DNA from: Acinetobacter lwoffii
GTDB taxonomy: Bacteria; Pseudomonadota; Gammaproteobacteria; Pseudomonadales; Moraxellaceae
Assembly (NCBI RefSeq): GCF_029024105.1
Contig: NZ_CP118963.1
Coordinates: 1,612,001 to 1,676,000, forward strand
Reading direction: 5' to 3'
DNA: 64,000 bases
Position numbers and translations under genes: made by a program
Part shown: positions 46,619-54,494 of the stretch, piece after piece
Layout: every line of letters begins with the position of its first letter
Position numbering within the stretch: position 1 is the first letter of the stretch
Notes under the pieces: generated by a model
Told to the model about the DNA's origin: nothing
Databases searched by the model: none
The model's input: only the letters and a program-made list of their open reading frames with translations

Positions 46619-47230
46619 ATGTTAAAAAAAGTGATTTTAACGAGTTTGATATTGGGGTTTTCATTTTCACACGTACAAGCCAAAAACTATTACAAGTGGG
46701 TAGACAGTAAGGGGAATGTCACCTATTCAAGTAAGCCACCCCCATCAGGTGCAAAACAGCAAAAAATTGACACCATAAGATCACTTGGCACACCTCCTGC
46801 ACTACAACGAGCCTATACACCAAAGCCTTCTACTAATAGTACACAAAACCGTCAATATCAGGCCGCCACGCAGCAAGCTTATACACCACGGCAATCTGAA
46901 CGCAACGCAGAAGATGAAGCTTTGCGTCAAAAAATTATTAAAGAAGCGAGCACACCTTATAAGGGTTCAAAAGGATTGACTGCTAATCAGCGCAATACTT
47001 TAGCTGCCATGTCAGGTGTAGATGTACCAGCTGCTAACTCAAACTCAAGAAACTCCTATTCAGCACCTATGCCTCCTCAGACAAAAGCACCAACGTCAAC
47101 ACATATGACCAGTTGTGATGGGTCTGGTTGTTGGGATAATCAGGGCAACCGCTATAATGGAAATAATGGCACTTATTATAATAATGGTCGTATGTGCCGA
47201 GATATTGGTGGTCAGATGCAATGTAATTAA
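46619..47230 (+). CDS. Exported DUF4124 protein within the prophage
   Basis: 203 residues from ATG 46619 (GAGG 9 bp upstream; a longer upstream reading overlaps the giant gene and is rejected). A Sec signal peptide, MLKKVILTSLILGFSFSHV then QA, is followed by a DUF4124 domain with YYKWVDSKGNVTYSSKPPP. Then come a Gln/Thr-rich linker, the motif KEASTPYKGSKGLTANQR (about 109-126) and an Asn/Gly/Cys-rich tail with paired cysteines (SCDGSGCWDNQGNRYNGNN). Rightward, with its own terminator: a moron. The TANQR motif recurs in the adjacent virion protein. Confidence 0.8.
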   Translation: MLKKVILTSLILGFSFSHVQAKNYYKWVDSKGNVTYSSKPPPSGAKQQKIDTIRSLGTPPALQRAYTPKPSTNSTQNRQYQAATQQAYTPRQSERNAEDEALRQKIIKEASTPYKGSKGLTANQRNTLAAMSGVDVPAANSNSRNSYSAPMPPQTKAPTSTHMTSCDGSGCWDNQGNRYNGNNGTYYNNGRMCRDIGGQMQCN

Positions 47231-47235
47231 TAAAG

Positions 47236-47261
47236 AAAAGCCACCGTTTAGGTGGCTTTTT
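47236..47261. terminator. Terminator between DUF4124 gene and 647-aa virion gene
   Basis: AAAAGCCACC, loop GTTTA, GGTGGCTTTTT, lying between two converging genes. Confidence 0.85.
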
Positions 47262-47263
47262 AT

Positions 47264-49207
47264 TTAAGGGATCTGGACATATTCCCCATTAACTACATAG
47301 GCTCGGTTACCGTTGGCATCCTCAACCACCTGGTAGTTTTCAAATTGCTGTGTCGACTGACCCTGTCCCTGTTGCGGATTGCCAAGATCGACATACTGAC
47401 GAGACTGAGTATCAAAAATCTGTTGTGGACGATTGATCATGCTTCTTGTATTTTCATCCCATTCCTGACCACCACCAACTGCCATATAACGATCACGGCC
47501 ATTCTGATCTTTCGCACCAGTTAAGCGGTTAATACGCTGCTGGATAGACTGACGCTGTTCATCAGTCTGAGCTTTATCATACATTTCATGCAGTTTCTCA
47601 ACTCGCTCCGCCTGACGAATACCAAAACCTTCCTTCTTCTCAGTCAGATTTTGTTCACGCGCTTTTAAACCAAAGTTGGCATTGAACTGCTCACCATCTT
47701 GAGCAAGACTGGCACCATGACGCATGTTCTGACCATCTTCGCGCATACCAGTTTGCAATATGCTGGCAGCATTGTTGGTGCTATTGTTTTGAACACTGGT
47801 CATATTATTGGCATCAGTGTTATACATCTGCACCGCCCGGTTCTGATCACCCTGGTTCAGCTCAAGTAACTGTCCACGTTGATTCGCAGTCATCCCACGT
47901 GCACCCTTGATAGGCGCACTGATATCACGGACCAACTGACGACGTTCATTTACTTGTTCATCTGTCATTTGCGGTCGATCTGGATAGCGCAATCCAAAAC
48001 CCTGTGGATTCATCTGCTGCCCAATCGCAGCCTGAATCTGCTGTTCACTTGGTCCCATCTCCCGGGTATTGGCCATAAACTTCGCCACACCTTCAGGATC
48101 TCGAGCCTGACGACGAATACCACTCGCTTGAGTTTCAGGAACACCTGAAGCACGGGCCTGAGCTGCTGCTCCTGGATTGGCATAGCTGAAACTGTTCCCG
48201 TTCTGCTGAATTGCATAAGGATTTGTTGTGCCAGATTGTGCTTGATTACCTGCAGTTGAACCATACATTGCCTCATTCATTTGATCGTTAAATGACGGTG
48301 CTGGTGTTGTAGCTACTTGCTGTTGTGGTGTTGCTTTTGCACGTATTGCATCCCGCTCTGCACGTCGTTTGGCAATATCTGCCATATTTGCATCGGCATC
48401 TGCACGGGCTTGATTGATTTGTTTGTCGGCAAATCGGCTGCCAAGCAAGCCAAATGATGCTCTATTCCCAACATCAGATAATACACCAGCGGTACGAATC
48501 CCTAAATCAGGCAGTACGCCACGCTCAACCTTAGGATCCAACCCCATACGTGTCGCATAATCTTCTGTTGATGTATTAAAACCATCAACCGCCCCCCCTG
48601 CCATCGATGCAATACCATGGAATACACCTAGACCTTTTGCGGTATTTTTAGCACTACTTTTTAGCATTTCAGAAGTTTTGGGCACTTGAAATTGAGGATG
48701 CTGTACAGATGGAGCACTTGGTTGTGGAGTGCGTGTCGCTGGCAATTGACGTTGCTCCGGTGTGACATCCCGCATTTGAGGGCCGCCTAAACGTGTCTGT
48801 TGTGCTTTACGCACTTCATCTGCAGAAGGATAACGGTTTTGCACCAATCCACCATCCCGGAAAAATAGCTTTGGTTTTTCACCTGGTTGATCCATGATGG
48901 TTTGTGGTAAGCCACTTGGGGTATGGGTCTGATCTTTCATTTGATCCAGTGCTTGTGCACCGACTGCATGCACCTGCTCTGGTGTCATCTGGAATTCGCC
49001 ATTGCTGACATTTATATCCAGCGGTTTACCTTGGCCAAGCTGCTCTAAATTCTGTTCACCAATTTGAGCGGTTGAATCTGCCGGCATGATGTAGGTTCCA
49101 TTCGGCACAGTCTTTTGTACGTCATCAGACGTACCTGTACCCGGCCCCTGAATTTTACCGCCTTCCTGATTGGGCTTTTTCTGCCCTTTTTTTAAACCGA
49201 AGCCCAT
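47264..49207 (-). CDS. Probable phage virion protein, Gln-rich (647 aa)
   Basis: Not assigned to a named family. Rich in Gln, Asn and Pro and largely disordered or helical. It starts MGFGLKKGQKKPNQEGGK; a conserved-looking part is NVSNGEFQMTPEQVHAVGAQ (about 70-90). A hydrophobic Gly/Ala stretch lies near 195-215, the DISAPIKGARGMTANQR motif at about 427-443, and a coiled coil (EKKEGFGIRQAERVEKLHEM) near 545. AGGG lies 7 bp before ATG. Upstream of the giant polyvalent gene in the leftward late operon, so perhaps another ejected internal protein. Confidence 0.7.
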   Translation of the reverse strand: MGFGLKKGQKKPNQEGGKIQGPGTGTSDDVQKTVPNGTYIMPADSTAQIGEQNLEQLGQGKPLDINVSNGEFQMTPEQVHAVGAQALDQMKDQTHTPSGLPQTIMDQPGEKPKLFFRDGGLVQNRYPSADEVRKAQQTRLGGPQMRDVTPEQRQLPATRTPQPSAPSVQHPQFQVPKTSEMLKSSAKNTAKGLGVFHGIASMAGGAVDGFNTSTEDYATRMGLDPKVERGVLPDLGIRTAGVLSDVGNRASFGLLGSRFADKQINQARADADANMADIAKRRAERDAIRAKATPQQQVATTPAPSFNDQMNEAMYGSTAGNQAQSGTTNPYAIQQNGNSFSYANPGAAAQARASGVPETQASGIRRQARDPEGVAKFMANTREMGPSEQQIQAAIGQQMNPQGFGLRYPDRPQMTDEQVNERRQLVRDISAPIKGARGMTANQRGQLLELNQGDQNRAVQMYNTDANNMTSVQNNSTNNAASILQTGMREDGQNMRHGASLAQDGEQFNANFGLKAREQNLTEKKEGFGIRQAERVEKLHEMYDKAQTDEQRQSIQQRINRLTGAKDQNGRDRYMAVGGGQEWDENTRSMINRPQQIFDTQSRQYVDLGNPQQGQGQSTQQFENYQVVEDANGNRAYVVNGEYVQIP

Positions 49208-49351
49208 AAAAAAGCCCTAAATCTTATTTGATTGGTAAAAGATACCCATCAGATAGGACTTAAGGCGAACCCTAGAGGACTATAGGTTTAACTTGCATTC
49301 ATTCAAATATTTTTTTAGCATAGCAATGTATTCAATTTTAAAAATAAATCT

Positions 49352-50542
49352 ATGATTCATATAGCTATCGATACAAGTGCAATTGAAAATAATAAATCTG
49401 TTAATGATGCAAATTACAAAGCACTTCAACGACTCGTTAATGCCAATAAAATAACCATACACATTCCCTATATCGTTAAAAAAGAAATTGAGTCTCAAGA
49501 GAAAGAATTTTACCTAACAAGATATAAGGCATTACAGAAAAGTTTAAAAGAATTCAATAGTGTTCAAAAACCAACCGAACTCTATGAAAAATTTAATGGT
49601 ATGAAAAAAGAAGTTAAGCAAATAGATAGTGAGATTTTATCAGATGTTGAAAGGTTTTCTAATGCTTGGGTAAATGGCCTAAATAGCAATATATGGGAAT
49701 TAAACAAGGCTCAGGCAATTTCTGCTTGGGATGCATATTTCAATGGAACAGCACCCCTAACATCGAAAAAGAATAGAGAGGATATACCAGATAGTTTTAT
49801 CTGTAGTGCTATTAAAGAAATCAAAGAAACAGTTACCAATTTAACTGTCTTAGCAAAAGATTCAAAGGTATATAATACGTTTAAAGACATGTCTAATATT
49901 GAAATACATAAGACAATTGTTGATTTTATTAATTCAAAAAAAGTACAAGAAATACTTGAAGAACTAGACACTATTAGGGGTAAAGTTATTCTCCAAGGTA
50001 GGCTCACAAATTTAGTGGACTTTATTAAAGAATACGAAGCAACTACAGGTTTAATAGAATCTTTTCTTGAGTCTCAAATTGGTGAAAAAATTTTATATGC
50101 CAATATTTATGATATTCCTCTGTCGAATGATATGGATGGTGAAGCCAGCATAAATTCTTATCATAATGGCGAAAATATCAGAATTGATTTAGATAATCCT
50201 ATACATTATGGCGATAATCAAATTGGATATAATTTTGAACTTGAAGTGGGAGTATTGGTCGATTATTTTGTTAATAAATCTGATTATTATTCCGAATTTT
50301 ATTCGGGTCAAAACCTTGCTTCAAATATTTCCGTTGAAGATTGGAATGATCATGTTCTTCGTGCTGAAAGTGATATCAATATTAAAGTGACAGGAATCGT
50401 GTCGATTACAATAGATACAAGTAGTGTAGATTTTTCTGAGATTGCTAAATGTGATCCAGATGATTTAGATGATCACTTACATGACCTATATTCTGAATCT
50501 ATAATTAACATCGAATCTATTGGTGAAATAGAAGTAATATAA
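49352..50542 (+). CDS. PIN-domain protein (DUF4935-like), phage moron
   Basis: Predicted RNase-type nuclease, 396 residues. The N-terminal PIN core shows IAIDTSAIENN (first Asp, residue 7), conserved acidic positions in the helical part, and NREDIPDSFICSAI (about 145-158) for the later Asp pair. VNANKITIHIPYIVKKEIE is the usual strand preceding the DUF4935 helix. The C-terminal 200 residues are acidic and unrecognised. Visibly AT-rich compared with flanking virion genes, rightward, with a strong terminator but no clear ribosome site. It resembles accessory defence or exclusion genes carried by prophages; activity unproven. Confidence 0.78.
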   Translation: MIHIAIDTSAIENNKSVNDANYKALQRLVNANKITIHIPYIVKKEIESQEKEFYLTRYKALQKSLKEFNSVQKPTELYEKFNGMKKEVKQIDSEILSDVERFSNAWVNGLNSNIWELNKAQAISAWDAYFNGTAPLTSKKNREDIPDSFICSAIKEIKETVTNLTVLAKDSKVYNTFKDMSNIEIHKTIVDFINSKKVQEILEELDTIRGKVILQGRLTNLVDFIKEYEATTGLIESFLESQIGEKILYANIYDIPLSNDMDGEASINSYHNGENIRIDLDNPIHYGDNQIGYNFELEVGVLVDYFVNKSDYYSEFYSGQNLASNISVEDWNDHVLRAESDINIKVTGIVSITIDTSSVDFSEIAKCDPDDLDDHLHDLYSESIINIESIGEIEVI

Positions 50543-50563
50543 ATAATTATAAAGTTGAAACAC

Positions 50564-50591
50564 AAAACTATCTTTGTGCAAAGATAGTTTT
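50564..50591. terminator. Terminator after PIN gene
   Basis: AAAACTATCTTTG and CAAAGATAGTTTT form a perfect 13-bp stem around a 2-nt loop, serving both convergent genes. Confidence 0.85.
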
Positions 50592-50643
50592 GAGAGTGAT
50601 TAAAAGTATGTCTTTAATTAGCTGCTTCTAATGAACACTACGC

Positions 50644-53166
50644 TTAATAGCTGTAGTTGTGGCTTTCGCTCTTAGATTCAGACTCACTGGCACTGTAGCC
50701 AATTGAAGTTGAACCACTACCACTAATACTAGCTGAAACGTGCATAGCAGACATAGCACCTGCGGCAAGCTGTGTATTGAACTGCGCAATACCTTTCATG
50801 CTTTCCGCTGCAAGTTCGGCTTTCTTGATAGCATTACTGAGATCGACTTCATATTTTTTGATCTGCATTTCAGCATAAGCCAGGTTAGTCCGGATATTCA
50901 TATCGGTATAACGAGCCTGGGTTTCTGCATTGGCAATACCGGTACGCATTTTCATATCAGCAAACTTGGCTTGAGTATCTGCATACGCCAGGTTGGTGCG
51001 TAAATTCAAGTCGGCATACTTGGCCTGGGTATCTGCATTGGCCAGTGCGACACGTGTACGAGATTCAATGTAGCGGTTATAAATATCACTGTTGGCAATC
51101 GTGGTCCGTAGCGATAAGTCTGCATAGCGTGAATGTGCTTCTGATACCGCAATCGCAGTACGTGAGCGCATATCGGCAAATCGTGCCAGGGTATCTGAAT
51201 TAGCAATCCCGACCCGGATTTTCATTTCAGCATACTTAGACAAGGCATCGGCCAGGGCAATCCGTGTGCGTGAATTGGATTCAACCAGATTACCTTGCGC
51301 ATTCATCTTCTCAATGGACAATTGAATCTGCGACTTCATTGCTTCCAGATTGGCCGTGTATGCTTCGGTTTCAAACTGCAGCACTTTCGACTGTGCATCC
51401 ATAGATGCGCGATAGGCTTCGGTATTGGCCTGAAACTCTGCAATTCGTACACGTGCCGCTTCCAGTTTCATATCGCCTTCTTTCATCTTGATATTGGCTT
51501 TAGACGAAAGACCTTCAATAGTGGTGGCATAGGTACGTGCCAAAGATTCATAGGCTTGTACTTTGGTGCCTTCGGCCTTGATTTGAGAATCAAACATTTC
51601 CACCTTGATTCGCTCTGCCCCAACCTGCTCACTGTATGCTTGCACTTCGGTTTTGTAGGCATCAAAGTGGCTTTTCACTAGGTCAGCACGTGCAGTTGCA
51701 CCTTGGATGAGTGCTTTATACACATCAACATTAGACATGACCGCATCAATCTTGGACTTGAAGATTTCAACTGTCTGTTGGTTGATCTGACCAATCACCA
51801 CCTGTGCTTCCACCTGGGAACGGAATGCGGTGATTTTAGCAATGGTGCCTTCAATCTTGGTCTTGTATACATCGATCATCGATTTAAACGCATCGGTACG
51901 CGCATTAAAAATCGAGATTTGTGCATTAAATAAACTCAGTTTACTTTCGACCTGGAACTTGGCTGCATCCATGATGTTACCGACATAAGCAATCCATAGG
52001 TCTTGCTTTAACCGTTCCAGGGCAATACCTTGCTCGGTGAGGTAACGGATATGCTCAAGCTGCTTTTCAAAGGACTGAATCATAATGTCACGATTCAGAT
52101 CAGCACTTTTTAAACGTGCATCATCCCGGATGGCATCGATCTGCTTCTGTGTCGATCCTTGTGGCAAGCTATAACCGCGACTGGCCCACTGATCAATCAC
52201 CTCTTGTACAGCACGTTCTGTTTCACGGCTATTACGTTCACGTGCACGATTAAACAGTGCTGTTTCAATATCTACAGGTAAACCGGTTCCAGATGCTTTA
52301 CTTTGTATCCAGTCGCGGATTTCAGCAACCAATGGTTGAATCGCGCTGTCCTTGTTATGAGCGTGATAGTCCGTTGCAGCAATGTCCTGTGCTTGTTGCA
52401 TGATGCTATCAATATCACTTGGCAGCTCTACACTAAACTCCGGTGGCAAGTCATCAAATACCGGTAAGGCTTCTGGCTCATAGGTCGGCAAGGTAATGGC
52501 TTGCAGGGCTTCTATTTCAGGCAATACAATTTCAGGCGCATCGGGGATTTCCACACTGCCAATATCAATATCTGGTCGCACCGGTAAATCAAAGTTACCC
52601 AGGCTTGGCAATGTCGGAAAGGTTAAGATCGGGTTTTCAGGTGCTTCGGGTAAATTCAGATCAGATAAATCCAGACCACCCAAAAGTTCTGATACATCAA
52701 TATTGACTGTATTACGGCCAATATCCAGACCAGTTAAGCTGAGTTGTGGCAAGGTACCAATTTCAATGTTGGTGTCGATTTCAGGTAAAGAAAAATTAGT
52801 GAGTTCTGACGGAATCTCAATATCATTCTGCATGATGGGTGCATCAGGCAGATTGATTTCCAGATTAGGAATTGCCGGTGCAGTCATGGCTGTAGGTCTT
52901 TCAATATCCAGGTCCAGGATATGCGGTACTGGTGCAGTGACATTCAGTTCAGGCGCGTCCGGTGTTTCAATATTCTGGAACTGTGCATTTTCAGGTCGCG
53001 GCAATTCTGGAACATTACTAACCGGTTCAACCTGAACACCAGAAAGCGTTGTCATCGCATTACTCATTTCACCGAGTAACTGATTACTGCGTCCTTCAAA
53101 GTATTTCATCTTGTCTTGGACTTCGGAAATCGCCTGGTCAACGACATTGAGTGTGGGGATAATCAT
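50644..53166 (-). CDS. Phage tail/virion protein with acidic linker, coiled coils and 18-aa repeats (840 aa)
   Basis: Not assigned to a family. N-terminal 30 residues are helical; then about 230 residues of Pro/Leu/Asp-rich repeats (PNLEINLPDAPIMQNDIEIP-like). A long helical, coiled-coil stretch covers about 270-630, then eight 18-residue repeats (about 635-778) and a Gly/Ser tail (SISGSGSTSIGYSASESESK). The layout suggests an extended fibrous or trunk-associated virion protein. Starts 3 bp after the stop of the 441-residue gene. Confidence 0.72.
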   Translation of the reverse strand: MIIPTLNVVDQAISEVQDKMKYFEGRSNQLLGEMSNAMTTLSGVQVEPVSNVPELPRPENAQFQNIETPDAPELNVTAPVPHILDLDIERPTAMTAPAIPNLEINLPDAPIMQNDIEIPSELTNFSLPEIDTNIEIGTLPQLSLTGLDIGRNTVNIDVSELLGGLDLSDLNLPEAPENPILTFPTLPSLGNFDLPVRPDIDIGSVEIPDAPEIVLPEIEALQAITLPTYEPEALPVFDDLPPEFSVELPSDIDSIMQQAQDIAATDYHAHNKDSAIQPLVAEIRDWIQSKASGTGLPVDIETALFNRARERNSRETERAVQEVIDQWASRGYSLPQGSTQKQIDAIRDDARLKSADLNRDIMIQSFEKQLEHIRYLTEQGIALERLKQDLWIAYVGNIMDAAKFQVESKLSLFNAQISIFNARTDAFKSMIDVYKTKIEGTIAKITAFRSQVEAQVVIGQINQQTVEIFKSKIDAVMSNVDVYKALIQGATARADLVKSHFDAYKTEVQAYSEQVGAERIKVEMFDSQIKAEGTKVQAYESLARTYATTIEGLSSKANIKMKEGDMKLEAARVRIAEFQANTEAYRASMDAQSKVLQFETEAYTANLEAMKSQIQLSIEKMNAQGNLVESNSRTRIALADALSKYAEMKIRVGIANSDTLARFADMRSRTAIAVSEAHSRYADLSLRTTIANSDIYNRYIESRTRVALANADTQAKYADLNLRTNLAYADTQAKFADMKMRTGIANAETQARYTDMNIRTNLAYAEMQIKKYEVDLSNAIKKAELAAESMKGIAQFNTQLAAGAMSAMHVSASISGSGSTSIGYSASESESKSESHNYSY
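50833..51264 (-). repeat. Eight tandem 54-bp (18-aa) coding repeats
   Basis: Units align as GIANSDTLARFADMRSRT, AIAVSEAHSRYADLSLRT, ALANADTQAKYADLNLRT and so on. Consensus x-I-A-N-x-D-T-x-A-R-Y-A-D-M-x-x-R-T. At the DNA level they are diverged but in exact 54-bp phase. Probably a continuous helical rod. Confidence 0.8.
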
Positions 53167-53168
53167 GT

Positions 53169-54494
53169 TTAAATTCTCCGTTTTGTTTTAGTGATGTTCA
53201 CAACCATGTCGTTAATGTAGGCTGTAGATCCCTCAATATTGACTGCAAATTCAAAATGTCTGCCACGTAAACCCCGACCAAACACCACACGACCATTGGT
53301 CAAATACTCGCTTGGTTCTTTCTTCAAGGCATAGTTAAATGTTTGTTGGTAGCCTGTTTGAGTGGTTCCCACATCGACCGACAATTGACCGTCTAGGCTA
53401 TATTCTAAAATCATGCTTTCAGGATGAATTAAACCACCATCCCCTAGATCCAGTTTTGCGGTTTTGATCTTTGCCGTAATGCTTTGTGCACCATGCTTGA
53501 GTTCTTCAATACCATTCGATGTAACGCCATATAACTTGTCACCAATAACAATCAATTGCTCGTATGGGTAATCATAATATCGGCTCATGTTCCAACCATC
53601 AGCCGTGGTAGTCCATGCCCCAATAATTTCTTGGTCATCTTGGTACTCATCATCCAGGAATAACAACTCGGTCACACTGGAGGATGCTTGTTTAACCCCT
53701 TCAATGGATTCTGAAAAACTTAAACTGGATTCTGCCAGGCTTCGTACTTTCCGCTGTCCTGATACCTGATCTGAAAACACCAGGCTTTCAACCACCAGTT
53801 CAACCGTATCGGATAATTTTTGAAACTCATCACCAAACCGGATCGTATCTTCAATCGTGTCACTGAAAATTCGTACAGCTAGATCATGCAGTTTAAAACT
53901 TTCTGATACCTGGCTATGCACAAGGTTATATTGCTCAAGCTCTTGGCCAAGCCCTAAAGTTTCAACAATTAGGGTTTTTAACTTGTCACGTGTGCTATCT
54001 GATAGGACCAGGCTTTCTTCAATCAGATCACTGGAACGTGATAGGGCATGTAGGCTATCGCTTAATTTCAGGCGATCACTGATACTTTGGAATGCAGTTT
54101 TATAGGTGAAATGTGCATCGGCCACTTTAAATGGCTCGATGTGTACCATCTTATAACCAACCTGTTCAACTTCGCCCAGGCCAAGATCCTCAGTGATTAG
54201 TTCGGATTGTTTTACAAAACTGTGGTCAGCCAGGATAAAGGCTTCTTCAATCAGCTGAAATTTTCGTACAGAGTGGATCACCTGATCAGCGAAACCAAGT
54301 TCACTGTCTAACCGTCCTTTACGGCGTGATAAATCCTCATCCCCAAGCCGGATGATTTCCTCTACATTATGTCGAACCTTGCTAAGTATGGTTTCGGTGA
54401 AGGAAAATTTCTCAACATCACCCGATGTTATTTTTCCAAAGGCATCGGAACTTAATACAATTGTTTCTTGAGTATCATCACGATAATTACTCAT
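53169..54494 (-). CDS. Phage structural protein with ESLxLSD repeats (441 aa)
   Basis: Not assigned to a family. Residues about 10-290 are repeats of about 23-27 residues with core E-x-L-x-L-x-D: EEIIRLGDEDL, EEAFILADHSF, EESLVLSDSTRD, EDTIRFGDEFQ, VESLVFSDQVSG, AESSLSFSESI. The last 150 residues are beta-rich, with aromatic residues (GAWTTTADGWNMSRYYDYPY), possibly a tail tip or receptor-binding part. Overlaps the preceding gene by 8 bp, so it is coupled. Confidence 0.7.
   Translation of the reverse strand: MSNYRDDTQETIVLSSDAFGKITSGDVEKFSFTETILSKVRHNVEEIIRLGDEDLSRRKGRLDSELGFADQVIHSVRKFQLIEEAFILADHSFVKQSELITEDLGLGEVEQVGYKMVHIEPFKVADAHFTYKTAFQSISDRLKLSDSLHALSRSSDLIEESLVLSDSTRDKLKTLIVETLGLGQELEQYNLVHSQVSESFKLHDLAVRIFSDTIEDTIRFGDEFQKLSDTVELVVESLVFSDQVSGQRKVRSLAESSLSFSESIEGVKQASSSVTELLFLDDEYQDDQEIIGAWTTTADGWNMSRYYDYPYEQLIVIGDKLYGVTSNGIEELKHGAQSITAKIKTAKLDLGDGGLIHPESMILEYSLDGQLSVDVGTTQTGYQQTFNYALKKEPSEYLTNGRVVFGRGLRGRHFEFAVNIEGSTAYINDMVVNITKTKRRI

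Noticed and set aside
50833..51264. Regular 54-bp spacing considered as a CRISPR array
   Set aside because: The units are coding, diverged at DNA level and contain no spacers; no cas genes are near.
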